The position numbers and the translations under genes are program-made. Positions 1-8,861 of a DNA stretch of 11,691 nucleotides are shown piece after piece (positions within the stretch are counted from its first letter, which is position 1; the number at the start of each line of letters is the position of its first letter). A model generated the notes under the pieces. That model searched no databases and was not told the origin of the DNA. It saw nothing but the letters and a program-made list of their open reading frames with translations. This stretch comes from Parvularculaceae bacterium (GTDB lineage: Bacteria; Pseudomonadota; Alphaproteobacteria; Caulobacterales; Parvularculaceae): positions 1 to 11,691 of the forward strand of contig SHAI01000059.1 in assembly GCA_004213235.1 (NCBI GenBank), given 5' to 3'.

Positions 1-870
1 GCGATTGAGCATCTGGCATTGTTCCGTCTCGCCGATGGTGGCCTTGCCGTGTTCAATGGCGGCTGTGAGGACGATGCGAACGCGCTGAAAGTTGCGTTGA
101 ATCGGGAGGGTGCTGAAACAGTATCACGCGGATTTGCGCGCTTTTCCGGGTATCAGCGGATGGATTCAGGTGGCACCTCTGTACTGGCGGAGATCGGTGA
201 ACCGCGTGTAGCTGGTGAAAGCGCGGGCCGCCTTGATGCGTCTTATGGCGGCGCGGGGGCTTTCACTTTCTCCTCGCGGCGGTCACGGATTGTGGTTAAC
301 TGCGGTGGCGGGGAACATCTCACGCGTGAATGGGAACGGGCGCTGCGCCAGCCGTCGGCGCATTCAACATTGTCCTGTGACGAACACCGCGATGACTTTC
401 GTGAGTTGATGGCGCAATCGATCAGCGAATATAGCCGCGTGGAGGCAGAGGAGGGGCATCTCCTCGAAATTCAACGCAAATTTCGAACTCATAAGCGAGG
501 TACCGCGGAACGAACCCATATTCGGCGCCTTTTTCTGGCCATGGACGGGCGCAAACTGACCGGATCCGATGATTTATCCGATGTCGCGCCATGGCTGGCG
601 GGCCATTGGCGGCTGCGGTTCCATCTTCATCCGAATGTGAAAGCATCCATCGCGAGGGATGGCCGCTCCGTGCTGATTGCGCTGAAAAATGGCGAGGGAT
701 GGCGCTTTCGAAGTAATTGCCCGGACGTTTCCCTTGAAAAATCCGTTTATGCAGGCGTGCGTGGTGCGCCTTTTCCAACTGAACAGATAGTTCTTGCCAG
801 CAACGGCTTGGAACGGGCGCACGGTGGGGATATGATGATCAGGTGGGTTTTCTCCCGGTTGGGGGATTAG
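1..870 (+). CDS. heparinase II/III-family protein, C-terminal part (5' end cut by window)
   Basis: The frame is open from base 1 (AIEHLALFRLADGG...) and ends at TAG 868-870, so this is the last 289 residues of a longer protein whose start lies outside the window. It matches the C-terminal beta-sheet domain of the alphaproteobacterial heparinase II/III-like family. Visible landmarks are the RLADGGLAVFNGG strand, the DASYGGAGAFTF and RIVVNCGG stretch, the PSAHSTL motif, RRLFLAMDGRKLTGSDDL, and a late HLHPNV...GEGWRFRS segment. In the family this domain packs beside an alpha/alpha toroid that carries the catalytic residues of polysaccharide lyases; that toroid is upstream and cannot be judged here. 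The substrate is unknown. The place upstream of purH is typical of alphaproteobacteria. The segment around residues 152-168 (bases about 454-504) looks divergent compared with the HDGY-type motif I remember for relatives. The TTG at 19 is an internal codon, not the start. Confidence 0.85.
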   Translation, partial: AIEHLALFRLADGGLAVFNGGCEDDANALKVALNREGAETVSRGFARFSGYQRMDSGGTSVLAEIGEPRVAGESAGRLDASYGGAGAFTFSSRRSRIVVNCGGGEHLTREWERALRQPSAHSTLSCDEHRDDFRELMAQSISEYSRVEAEEGHLLEIQRKFRTHKRGTAERTHIRRLFLAMDGRKLTGSDDLSDVAPWLAGHWRLRFHLHPNVKASIARDGRSVLIALKNGEGWRFRSNCPDVSLEKSVYAGVRGAPFPTEQIVLASNGLERAHGGDMMIRWVFSRLGD

Positions 871-948
871 TTAGACATATTGGCGATGTAGCGGGTAGAT
901 GTATTCGGTGGATGCTTCTACGCGAATGAGTGGAAATGGTGGGATCGC

Positions 949-2151
949 ATGAAGTTTCCGTTTGATTTTTTCCGGAAGCGGGGCGGGGGACGCGACCCTG
1001 TATTGACGTTTACAGATGACGAGATTGCTGCGCTTCTGCCACGCGCGATGCGCCGGGTTGATCAACGTGCCGCGCGGAAATTGATTTCCGGGAAGCGTGT
1101 TTTAATCACCGGGGCTGGCGGGACAATCGGCGCAGAGCTGGCGCGCCAGGTGGCCACTTATGAGCCGGCCCTTTTGTCACTTGTAGATAATGCTGAGTTC
1201 AACCTTTACCTGATAGATCGCGAGATGCGTGAAAACGGCGCTGGCGATTTTTTGCACACATCCCTTACCGACGTCTGTCGGCAGGCGCATCTGGACGAGG
1301 TCTTTGCCCGTGTCCGTCCTGAAATCGTTATCCATGCGGCAGCGTTCAAACATGTCCCCATTGTTGAGGAGAATCGCTGCGCCGGGGCGCTGACAAATGT
1401 ACTTGGTGCAAAGAACGTTTTTGATGCGGCGATTGCAGCCAAAGCGGAGTCGGTCGTCTTTATCTCGACGGATAAGGCGGTGAACCCGACCAGTTTTATG
1501 GGGGCTACAAAGCGCATTGCCGAGCTTTATGCGCAGGCCCTAGATGTCGCACAGAACGATACCCGCTTTGTGACTGTGCGGTTTGGCAATGTTCTGGGCT
1601 CGACTGGTTCGGTTGTGCCATTGTTTGCACGCCAGATTGCAAATGGCGGCCCGGTGACTGTGACGCACCCGGAAATCCAGCGCTTTTTTATGACGACGCG
1701 CGAAGCGGTGCAGCTTGTCCTTCAATCCGCCAGCCTGGAGCGCGATAGTAAGTCAATCCTGACCCATGATGGTCGGATTTTCGTGCTGGATATGGGGGAA
1801 CCGGTTCGCATTCTCGATCTGGCAAAGCGAATGATTGAGTGGAAGGGGCTCACGCCCGGTCAAGATATAGAGATCAAGTTCACGTCCCTGCGGCCCGGCG
1901 AGAAGCTTTTTGAGGAAATATTTCTCGACACGGATAAATTGATAAAAACTGGTGCCGACGGTGTATTGTTAGCCTCACCGGCAATGATTGACTTACCATT
2001 GTTGAACCCACGTTTGGTGGATGTCATCAATGGGGCACAAGATTGCGACCAGGATGCGCTGGATGAAGCCGTCCATTATCTGGTGCCAGAATTCAGCCCC
2101 AGCATTGGCGCAGGGGAAGGCGCAGACCTCCCGCCTTTCCCGAAAACCTAG
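949..2151 (+). CDS. CapD/WbpM-like NDP-sugar 4,6-dehydratase lacking the membrane domain
   Basis: A 400-residue extended short-chain dehydrogenase/reductase of the polysaccharide-biosynthesis CapD/FlaA1/WbpM group. Such enzymes oxidise C4 of a UDP-HexNAc with NAD(P), eliminate water and give a 4-keto-6-deoxy sugar for capsule, O-antigen or glycan synthesis. Seen: dinucleotide-binding TGAGGTIG at residues 54-61, acidic end of strand 2 at D80, HAAAFKHVP 129-137, STDKAVNP 173-180, then M184-GAT-K188, RFGNVLGS 211-218, and LRPGEKLFEE 314-323. Met where most SDR enzymes have Tyr gives the S-M-K triad known from long membrane-bound WbpM-type enzymes, yet this protein has only about 50 residues before the Rossmann fold and no membrane helices. 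That N-terminal stretch (RDPVLTF...ARKLISGK) resembles the linker that follows the membrane domain in long relatives. The start is ATG 949 with GGTGGGA four bases upstream. It lies 78 bp after the heparinase-like gene. The exact substrate is not determined. Confidence 0.9.
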   Translation: MKFPFDFFRKRGGGRDPVLTFTDDEIAALLPRAMRRVDQRAARKLISGKRVLITGAGGTIGAELARQVATYEPALLSLVDNAEFNLYLIDREMRENGAGDFLHTSLTDVCRQAHLDEVFARVRPEIVIHAAAFKHVPIVEENRCAGALTNVLGAKNVFDAAIAAKAESVVFISTDKAVNPTSFMGATKRIAELYAQALDVAQNDTRFVTVRFGNVLGSTGSVVPLFARQIANGGPVTVTHPEIQRFFMTTREAVQLVLQSASLERDSKSILTHDGRIFVLDMGEPVRILDLAKRMIEWKGLTPGQDIEIKFTSLRPGEKLFEEIFLDTDKLIKTGADGVLLASPAMIDLPLLNPRLVDVINGAQDCDQDALDEAVHYLVPEFSPSIGAGEGADLPPFPKT

Positions 2152-2277
2152 AAGCACACCAAGCCTCAGGCGGCGAATCTCGTTAGCGGAATAACTGTGC
2201 TGATCGCACGCGTGCCTTGCATGGTTAGCGTGAGGTCTGTATCGCCTAATCAAAACTTGAATGCAAAGAGAGAAATT
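2152..2277 (+). promoter_or_regulatory. 126-bp leader/promoter region of purH
   Basis: This spacer separates the dehydratase stop from the purH start and probably holds the purH promoter. A weak candidate is TTGCAT (2218-2223) and TATCGC (2241-2246) with 17 bases between them; neither hexamer is close to consensus. A perfect 10-bp palindrome GCACGCGTGC (2206-2215) lies just upstream and overlaps an alternative small hairpin GTGC-TGATC-GCAC (2197-2209). A GANTC site (GAATC, 2175-2179) is present. The purine-rich AAAGAGAGA (2265-2273) before ATG 2278 is the ribosome-binding site and supports that start over the in-frame CTG at 2197. No riboswitch is recognisable. Confidence 0.3.
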
Positions 2278-3861
2278 ATGGCTGGGAACCTCCCTGTCAG
2301 GCGCGCCCTGATTTCTGTATCCGACAAGACCGGTTTGTCCGAATTCGCAACGCAGCTCGCCAAGGCGGGTGTGCAATTAATATCTACCGGCGGAACCGCT
2401 CGTGCATTGCGCGACGCTGGCTTGGACGTGACAGATGTCTCCACTGTCACGGGGTTTCCAGAGATCATGGACGGGCGGGTGAAAACGCTGCATCCATTAA
2501 TCCATGGTGGTATTCTCGCTGACCGAGATGTGGCGAGCCACATCAGCGCCATGAAAGCGCATGATATCCAAGCGATCGATCTTGTCGTGGTCAATCTCTA
2601 CCCCTTTGAAGATACTCTTGCTTCGGGTGCGGATTATCAAACCTGTGTTGAGAACATTGATATTGGCGGGCCGGCGATGATTCGCGCAGCGGCAAAAAAC
2701 CACGCTCATGTCGGGGTCATTGTTGATCCGGAAGATTATGCGCTTGCGGCTGAAGAAATCGCGAAAGAGGGCGGTTTGACTCTCCAGACGCGCCGCCAGC
2801 TGGCCGGTGTCGCTTTTGCCCGGACGGCGGATTATGATGCGCGCATTTCCACCTGGTTGGCGGGAGAAAATGGCGATGCCTCGCCGCGCCGTGCGACGCT
2901 TTCTGGTGTCTTGGCGCAGGAGCTGCGCTATGGGGAGAACCCGCATCAATCTGCTGCTGTTTACCGTACCGGCGAAAACCGCGCAGGGGTGGCTTCCGCC
3001 CGTCAGGTACAGGGCAAGGCATTATCGTACAACAATCTGAATGATACTGACGCGGCTTATGAACTCGTTGCCGAATTTGGCACGCAGGTGCCAGCAATTG
3101 CGATTATCAAACACGCAAACCCATGCGGTGTCGCTACAGGCGAAACCTTACTGGCGGCTCATGAGCGCGCATTAATGTGTGACCCCGTCTCCGCTTTTGG
3201 CGGTGTGATTGCGGTCAATCAACGTCTCACCGCTGAGGCGGCGCAAGCCATTGTCAAAGTTTTCACCGAAGTTGTGATCGCGCCGGAAGCTGATGCGGCG
3301 GCCCTGGAAATTTTTGCTGCGAAAAAGAACCTCCGCCTTCTGCTTGCGGGCGCTGTTCCAGACCCAGCTGTTCCAGCTGATATCGTCAAGCCGCTGGCTG
3401 GCGGTTTTTTGCGTCAGTTGCGCGATAATGGCCGCTTGAGCGAAGACATGATGAAAACGGTGACCAAACGTGCGCCTACCGCAGCGGAATATGCGGATAT
3501 GCTGTTTGCGTTTCGCGTTGCCAAACATGTGAAATCCAACGCCATTGTCTATGCCAAAGATGGGGCGACGGTGGGGATTGGTGCCGGACAGATGAGCCGC
3601 GTTGATAGTTGCCGGATCGCAGCGAAGAAAGCCGAAGATGCTGCGCATGCCGCCGGACTGGATACACCTTTGACACGCGGCAGCGTTGTTGCTTCCGATG
3701 CATTCTTTCCGTTTGCCGATGGGCTGGAGGCGGCGATTGCCGCCGGTGCCAGCGCCGTTATTCAACCCGGCGGGTCGATTCGCGACGATGAAGTAATAGC
3801 CGCCGCAGACGAGGCGGGTATTGCCATGGTGTTTACCGGCATGCGCCATTTCCGCCATTAA
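2278..3861 (+). CDS. purH: bifunctional AICAR formyltransferase / IMP cyclohydrolase PurH
   Basis: This enzyme catalyses the last two steps of de novo purine synthesis in the cytoplasm: AICAR plus 10-formyl-THF gives FAICAR, which is then cyclised to IMP. At 527 residues it has the usual family length. The N-terminal MGS-like cyclohydrolase domain (about 1-195) shows ISVSDKTGL 12-20, STGGT 36-40, RVKTLHPLIHGGIL 67-80 and GGPAMIRAAAKN 130-141. The C-terminal transformylase (about 200-527) shows LRYGENPHQ 216-224, KALSYNNLNDTDAA 247-260, the catalytic Lys-His in KHANPCGV (K278, H279), SAFGGV 305-310, and the closing ASDAFFPFADG 472-482 with QPGGSIRDDE 496-505. I chose ATG 2278 because it follows a purine-rich ribosome-binding site and gives the standard MAGNLPVRRALISVSDK start; 27 extra upstream codons are open but do not look like PurH. 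It converges on the glutamate dehydrogenase gene 31 bp further on. Confidence 0.98.
   Translation: MAGNLPVRRALISVSDKTGLSEFATQLAKAGVQLISTGGTARALRDAGLDVTDVSTVTGFPEIMDGRVKTLHPLIHGGILADRDVASHISAMKAHDIQAIDLVVVNLYPFEDTLASGADYQTCVENIDIGGPAMIRAAAKNHAHVGVIVDPEDYALAAEEIAKEGGLTLQTRRQLAGVAFARTADYDARISTWLAGENGDASPRRATLSGVLAQELRYGENPHQSAAVYRTGENRAGVASARQVQGKALSYNNLNDTDAAYELVAEFGTQVPAIAIIKHANPCGVATGETLLAAHERALMCDPVSAFGGVIAVNQRLTAEAAQAIVKVFTEVVIAPEADAAALEIFAAKKNLRLLLAGAVPDPAVPADIVKPLAGGFLRQLRDNGRLSEDMMKTVTKRAPTAAEYADMLFAFRVAKHVKSNAIVYAKDGATVGIGAGQMSRVDSCRIAAKKAEDAAHAAGLDTPLTRGSVVASDAFFPFADGLEAAIAAGASAVIQPGGSIRDDEVIAAADEAGIAMVFTGMRHFRH
3352..3376 (+). repeat. short in-frame direct repeat inside purH
   Basis: GCTGTTCCAG occurs at 3352-3361 and again at 3367-3376, a 15-base period that encodes AVPDP-AVPAD (residues 359-368) in the transformylase half of PurH. 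It probably reflects a small in-frame duplication in a surface linker. It keeps the frame and leaves all recognised motifs intact. Confidence 0.5.
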
Positions 3862-3883
3862 GGAGCAGGCACCGAGCGTGCGA

Positions 3884-3917
3884 GGCAGACCTTTACCGGG
3901 GGAGGGTACGGTCTGCC
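3884..3917. terminator. hairpin between the convergent purH and glutamate dehydrogenase genes
   Basis: A perfect 8-bp stem GGCAGACC (3884-3891) / GGTCTGCC (3910-3917) continues, after a TT/C internal loop, into TACC (3894-3897) / GGTA (3905-3908) closed by the 7-base loop GGGGGAG. Being an inverted repeat it forms on transcripts from either side. It starts 22 bp after the purH stop, and the stop codon of the minus-strand dehydrogenase gene (3893-3895) sits inside it. No T-tract follows on either strand, so it is not a textbook intrinsic terminator. It may mark 3' ends through stalling or RNA protection, or need Rho. Confidence 0.45.
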
Positions 3918-6900
3918 AATTCGGCGAGCTTGTCCCCGAAGAGGGTAATTTTGCCAACACCAAGGTTGTTCGGCAGTTCAAGGCCTTCAATATAATCTTC
4001 CACACGGATGACCTGGGCGTCGAACGCCTCGCGCCATTGACCGACCAGATCGCCGATCCAGTCTGACGGCTGGCCTTTTGGTTCATTGGTCGCAAAGGCG
4101 GCTGCATTACCCGTCAGCCGCACCTGCTGCTCCACGAGATTTTCTGTCAGGCGGCGCATCGCCATTCGATCATAGTGCTGATCGAGTACCAGTGCGCGTG
4201 CCGCCTCGCGGGTCTGGTCAATTGCGAAACTGTCACCGAGCGCATAGAAGAGCGCTGCGGTAGAGCGCGGCGACCAGCCAATCCGGCGGGCCAGACTGAT
4301 GATGGGGAAGGCGGTTTGCAAGACCGGCATCGCTGCGGCCTGGTTTGCGAGATTTTCCGGGACGCCGGCATCGCGCCATTTTGAAATATTTGCCGCGAGA
4401 TTTTCTAAAGCGCGGGTTGAAAGGACTTCTGTCAGGTCGTTGCGAAGCTCATTTAATGGCTCACCAAAGATGCCAAGGAGTGCGCCAACCCCTTTAGCTT
4501 CAACAATCTCCGACGCTTCGATGTTTCGCAGCAGCTGGTAGACGGTTTCGCCGACCAGGGTTGATGCAAGGGAATAGAGATCATTTTGTACGTCAGCGGA
4601 AATTTTATTGTCCAGCGCGTTCACGCCATCGATAAATGTGTTGAGCTGAAGTAACTGACATGCCCCTTTGTAGGCCAATGCCGATAATGGCATCCGCGCG
4701 CCGGTTGCCTCCATGGCGCGTTGTGCAAACGTCGCGCCGCAGGTGTTGATCATGTCATTGGCAAGGCGGGTTGCTATGATTTCACGGCGCAGGCGGTGAC
4801 CTTTGATCGCGTCTTTGTACTGATGGAGCTGTTCCGGGAAATAGTCGAACAACTCGCCCTCTAGCGCCGGGTCGTCTGGCGTGGGAGAATCAACAATTTC
4901 GTCGAAAAGTTGGATTTTTGCATATGCCAGAAGGACAGACAATTCCGGCCTGGTGAGACCCTGCTTGGCCTTCTTTAGATTTGCAATCTGTTTCTCATCC
5001 GGGAGATCTTCCAAAGACCGGTCAAGACGGCCGCTGGATTCCAGGCTGCTGATCAAGCGCGCGTGCGCATCCAGATCTCGCGCTGAGGTCGCGCGTATCT
5101 GGGTGAGCGCGCGTGTTTGTTCGTAATTGTGGACCAATACCAAGCGCGCCACATCCTCCGTCATATCTTTTAAAAGATCCTCGCGGGATTCCTCTGGTAA
5201 ATCACCGCTCTCAATGGCCGCACCAAGAAGAATTTTGATATTCACTTCGTGGTCGGATGAATCAACGCCCGCCGAATTGTCAATGGCATCGGTATTTAAT
5301 CGTCCGCCTTGCAGCGCATAGGCCATCCTTGCTTTTTGCGTCAGGCCCAGATTGGCTCCCTCGCCGATCACGCGCATGCGCATTTCGCTGGTGTTGATCC
5401 GTATGGCATCATTAGCGCGGTCCCCAACGCGCCAGTTCTCTTCACTCGTATCTTTGAAGTAGGTGCCAATTCCCCCAAGCCAGAACAACTCAATTTGCGA
5501 CTTCAAAATAGCGCGAATGAATTCGTTCGGGGTGATGGTGCCGCGGGTAATGTCGAGTGCCTCGGCAATCTCTGCGGTGATTTCGATGGATTTTGCACCG
5601 CGTGAGAAAACGCCGCCACCCTTGGAAATCAGCTTTTCATCATAATCCTTCCAGGACGAACGCGGCAATTCAAATAGCCTGGCGCGCTCCGCCCATGAGG
5701 TCGCAGGATCAGGGTCAGGGTCGACAAAAATATCGCGGTGATCAAACGCAGCAATCAATCTGATCTGTTTGGACAATAGCATGCCATTGCCAAACACATC
5801 GCCAGACATGTCGCCAACGCCGGCAACAGTGAATGGCTCGGTTTGAATGTCTTTTCCCATCTCGCGGAAATGACGTTTGACCGCTTCCCATGCACCACGC
5901 GCGGTAATGCCCATGACTTTGTGGTCGTACCCGACAGAGCCACCGGACGCGAACGCGTCACCAAGCCAAAATCCGTAGTCGGCTGATATGCCGTTGGCCG
6001 TATCTGAAAAAGCAGCCGTTCCCTTGTCTGCTGCGACAACAAGATATGGATCTGGTTCGTCCCACGAAATCACGTTCGGCGGCGGCTGTGTTTCGCCCGC
6101 GACGATATTGTCGGTGACGTCCAGTAAGCCGCGGATAAACTCAGAATACGCCGCGCGGCCTTCCTCATAAATTGCGGCCCGGTCGCCATCATTGGGAAGT
6201 TTTTTCGGGTAAAATCCGCCTTTTGATCCATTTGGAACGATCACGGCGTTTTTAACCCGTTGTGCCTTTACCAGACCTAATACTTCCGTCCGGAAATCTT
6301 CGCGCCTATCGGACCAGCGCAAGCCGCCCCGCGCGACGGGGCCAAACCGTAAGTGAACCCCGTCCACCCGTGGGCCGGAAACAAAAATCTCCCGATAAGG
6401 TTTTGGTTCTGGCGCATCAGCGATGCGCCTGGTGTCGATTTTCAAGCTGATATGGTTTTTGGGCGTACCGTCTGTTGATGTCTGGAAAAAGTTCGTGCGC
6501 GTTGTGGCGCGAAACAGATTGAGGAAGCGGCGAATGATACGATCCTGATCGAGGCTTTCTACGTTTTGCAACATATCCTCAACCACAGATTCCGCCTTCG
6601 CGGCTTCTTTTTCACGGGCTTGATGATTTGGGGCACCACCGGGATTAAAGCGCGTGTGGAAAACCTGAACAAGCGCACGAGATATGTCAGCATGCAGCGC
6701 AAGTGTTTCTTCGATATAGTTTTGCGAGGCAGAGAACCCTGTCTGCAATGCGTGGCGCGCTGCGGCACGCATCACGGCGCTTTCGCGCCAGGTAAGTCCC
6801 GCAGTTAGCACCAGAGCATTAAATCCGTCATCCTCCGCCGCGCCATGGATAACCGCTAGAAGCGTGTCTTCCAGATGCGTGCGTACCGCGTCAATATCAA

Positions 6901-8785
6901 TTCTATGACCGTTTTTCTCTTCTGTTTTGAAGTTGTTGATCCATATGACTCGACCGTCGACTTTGACGCGGTAACCTTGCTCCTGGATGACATGCAGGCC
7001 GAGGTTTTCCAATGTGGGAATAATCTGTGAAAGTTGAATCGGCTCGTCACGGCAATAAAGCTTGATGCCGATGGCGTGATCAGGTTCATTTTCTGCACGA
7101 TAGGCACGCAGATCAATTGTCTTGTCGCCGAGATCTTCAATTACGCTGATGTCAATAAGAGCGGCCCTTGGCGGGGTCAGCTCCTTATAGCCAGCGTCGA
7201 ATGCGTGCTCATATTTTGAAAACAGGCCTTGCGGTGCCACGCCGCCATTTGCATGACGCATTTCTTCAAGCAGTCCGTCTTCCCAATCTTGGGTAATTTC
7301 CCGCAACTGATGGGTCAGCTCTGCAGTGTCTGGTGCTTCTTTGCCATTTTGATTTAGGCCAATGATGTAGTGTACACGTACTAATGCCGCGTCGCCGAAA
7401 TGCGGATTGAAGGCGGCGACCCATCCATCAAAACCTTCCGCCAGCATCGCCCCGATCTGTTCGCGCGTCTGCGACGAGAATCGGTCGCGCGGGATAAAGG
7501 TGAGCACTGATACGAAGCGGTTAAACCTGTCGCGGCGAACAAACAGTTTTGGGCGTGGACGCTTGTACAAACGAAGTATGCCAAGGGCAATTTCGCGAAG
7601 GGAGTCGATATCGCCCTGAAACATTTCATCCCGCGGAAAGGTTTCAAGGATATTGACAATCGCTTTTTCGTTGTGTCCGCCGGGCAGAAAGCCGGCACTC
7701 TCTGCTATGCGCTGAACCTTTGCACGCAAAAGAGGAATGTCAGATGCCGGACGATTGTATGCGTCAGCAGTGAAAAGACCAATAAAGCGTTCTTCTCCAG
7801 TTACGCGCCCATCTATGGAATAGGTTTTAACGCCAAGATAATCCATGTGTACGCGCCGATGGACAGTGGATTTTGTATTGGCCTTGGCGAGCAATACCGG
7901 CTCGCCGGATTTCATGAAGTGGAGAACGGCAGGGGAGGGGGTGCCGTCATCAAGATAGGTAGATTTCAGAATTCTTTTCTCAGGATCTTTCGCAATGCCA
8001 AGATCAGCGCTCTGTTCACGAACGAAGTTATTTTCGCCATTTTCATCAGAATACCGATAACGCCGTACCCCGAGAAACGCGAAGCGATTATCCCACAGCC
8101 ATTTTAGAAACTCGATGGACTCGCGTAAATCTTCTCTATCAACGCCGGCAGGACGTGCACGCTCTAATTGCGCAATACAGCTTGCCAGGCGTGCGCGCAT
8201 CGGTTCCCAATCCTCGACGGCAATATTTACATCTTTAAGAACGCGCTCGATCTCTTCCTTGAGGTTTTCAAACTCGCCCTCATTTACGGGCGGGTCCATT
8301 TCTGCGCGGATCATAGACTCCCGCACAGGCGTCCCCGTGCCAGAGGCACATCGCTTGCCATCTTTGTCGCGATGGATGTCGATTACGGCGTTGACGAAAA
8401 ACGAAACGGGCTTGCTGGCATCGGTTAAGGCCCCGCTGACAGAATCGACGAGGAATGGTTTATCGTCGGTGATAATTTGCAGCACCAGCCGGGCGGCGCG
8501 CCAGTCTTCTGCGTCCTCTAACTGCAGGCTGACAATGGAGTTCCCATCTTTGCGGTTTTCCGTACTGCGCCAAAATTCAATGGCCCGATTGAGGAGGAAG
8601 TTCGGTTCCTCCCAGTTCTTGTCCTCGCCCGTGGCGTAGTAAACGATCTGGTGGACCAGGCTCTCAAACGCGGTTGCTAACGCCCCGGTTGGTGATCTTG
8701 GTGCGCGCTCATCCTTTTTAGCGAGATCCAATACCTCGCCAAAAATCGCCTTGTCTTCGATGCTGCGAAATCCGTCCGCCATCAT
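3893..8785 (-). CDS. large NAD-specific glutamate dehydrogenase (GDH180 family)
   Basis: This cytoplasmic enzyme oxidatively deaminates L-glutamate to 2-oxoglutarate and ammonium with NAD+, feeding amino-acid carbon into the TCA cycle. The 1,630 residues fit the ~180-kDa bacterial class (relatives: Pseudomonas GdhB, Caulobacter GdhZ). Order: N-terminal regulatory half with ACT-like segments (one near 572-605, KLYCRDEPIQLSQIIPTL); catalytic core with RGGLRWSD 819-826, NGSKGGF 852-858 holding the presumed substrate lysine K855, DKGTAAFSDTAN 920-931, and nucleotide-binding VAGVGDMSGD 987-996; then a long helical C-terminal region (from about 1250). The frame is intact throughout. GAGGAA (8790-8795) precedes two adjacent ATG codons at 8785 and 8782; spacing (4 or 7 bases) slightly favours the second, so the true N-terminus may be one residue shorter. 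It follows the membrane-protein gene after a 280-bp spacer carrying likely regulatory repeats and converges on purH. In Caulobacter the relative couples glutamate use to cell division; that role here is inference. Confidence 0.97.
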   Translation of the reverse strand: MMADGFRSIEDKAIFGEVLDLAKKDERAPRSPTGALATAFESLVHQIVYYATGEDKNWEEPNFLLNRAIEFWRSTENRKDGNSIVSLQLEDAEDWRAARLVLQIITDDKPFLVDSVSGALTDASKPVSFFVNAVIDIHRDKDGKRCASGTGTPVRESMIRAEMDPPVNEGEFENLKEEIERVLKDVNIAVEDWEPMRARLASCIAQLERARPAGVDREDLRESIEFLKWLWDNRFAFLGVRRYRYSDENGENNFVREQSADLGIAKDPEKRILKSTYLDDGTPSPAVLHFMKSGEPVLLAKANTKSTVHRRVHMDYLGVKTYSIDGRVTGEERFIGLFTADAYNRPASDIPLLRAKVQRIAESAGFLPGGHNEKAIVNILETFPRDEMFQGDIDSLREIALGILRLYKRPRPKLFVRRDRFNRFVSVLTFIPRDRFSSQTREQIGAMLAEGFDGWVAAFNPHFGDAALVRVHYIIGLNQNGKEAPDTAELTHQLREITQDWEDGLLEEMRHANGGVAPQGLFSKYEHAFDAGYKELTPPRAALIDISVIEDLGDKTIDLRAYRAENEPDHAIGIKLYCRDEPIQLSQIIPTLENLGLHVIQEQGYRVKVDGRVIWINNFKTEEKNGHRIDIDAVRTHLEDTLLAVIHGAAEDDGFNALVLTAGLTWRESAVMRAAARHALQTGFSASQNYIEETLALHADISRALVQVFHTRFNPGGAPNHQAREKEAAKAESVVEDMLQNVESLDQDRIIRRFLNLFRATTRTNFFQTSTDGTPKNHISLKIDTRRIADAPEPKPYREIFVSGPRVDGVHLRFGPVARGGLRWSDRREDFRTEVLGLVKAQRVKNAVIVPNGSKGGFYPKKLPNDGDRAAIYEEGRAAYSEFIRGLLDVTDNIVAGETQPPPNVISWDEPDPYLVVAADKGTAAFSDTANGISADYGFWLGDAFASGGSVGYDHKVMGITARGAWEAVKRHFREMGKDIQTEPFTVAGVGDMSGDVFGNGMLLSKQIRLIAAFDHRDIFVDPDPDPATSWAERARLFELPRSSWKDYDEKLISKGGGVFSRGAKSIEITAEIAEALDITRGTITPNEFIRAILKSQIELFWLGGIGTYFKDTSEENWRVGDRANDAIRINTSEMRMRVIGEGANLGLTQKARMAYALQGGRLNTDAIDNSAGVDSSDHEVNIKILLGAAIESGDLPEESREDLLKDMTEDVARLVLVHNYEQTRALTQIRATSARDLDAHARLISSLESSGRLDRSLEDLPDEKQIANLKKAKQGLTRPELSVLLAYAKIQLFDEIVDSPTPDDPALEGELFDYFPEQLHQYKDAIKGHRLRREIIATRLANDMINTCGATFAQRAMEATGARMPLSALAYKGACQLLQLNTFIDGVNALDNKISADVQNDLYSLASTLVGETVYQLLRNIEASEIVEAKGVGALLGIFGEPLNELRNDLTEVLSTRALENLAANISKWRDAGVPENLANQAAAMPVLQTAFPIISLARRIGWSPRSTAALFYALGDSFAIDQTREAARALVLDQHYDRMAMRRLTENLVEQQVRLTGNAAAFATNEPKGQPSDWIGDLVGQWREAFDAQVIRVEDYIEGLELPNNLGVGKITLFGDKLAELADRTLPR

Positions 8786-8861
8786 GTCGTTCCTCGCCTG
8801 TCGGCACTTTTCTGCGCCTTTTCATTTTCACGCTTCGGCGCGCAATAATTATGGTTTTGAC

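Noticed and set aside
422..778. Minus-strand open frame inside the heparinase-like gene
   Set aside because: It is antisense to a recognisable domain, and its His/Arg/Pro-rich sequence has no family features.
3172..4107. Long minus-strand open frame (311 codons) overlapping purH and the end of the dehydrogenase gene
   Set aside because: It lies opposite a conserved PurH reading frame, has a composition like a reverse-frame shadow (many Arg, Asn and Gly with no domain), and overlaps the dehydrogenase C-terminus in another frame.
5715..5732. GGGTCA-type hexamer repeat
   Set aside because: It encodes the FVDPDPDP segment, which is a conserved feature of this dehydrogenase family, not a mobile or unstable repeat.
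8115..8639. Plus-strand open frame of 174 codons, with further ones such as 7673-8107 and 6566-6808
   Set aside because: All lie opposite the intact, motif-bearing glutamate dehydrogenase frame; their sequences are Ser/Arg-rich low-complexity shadows with no recognised domain.
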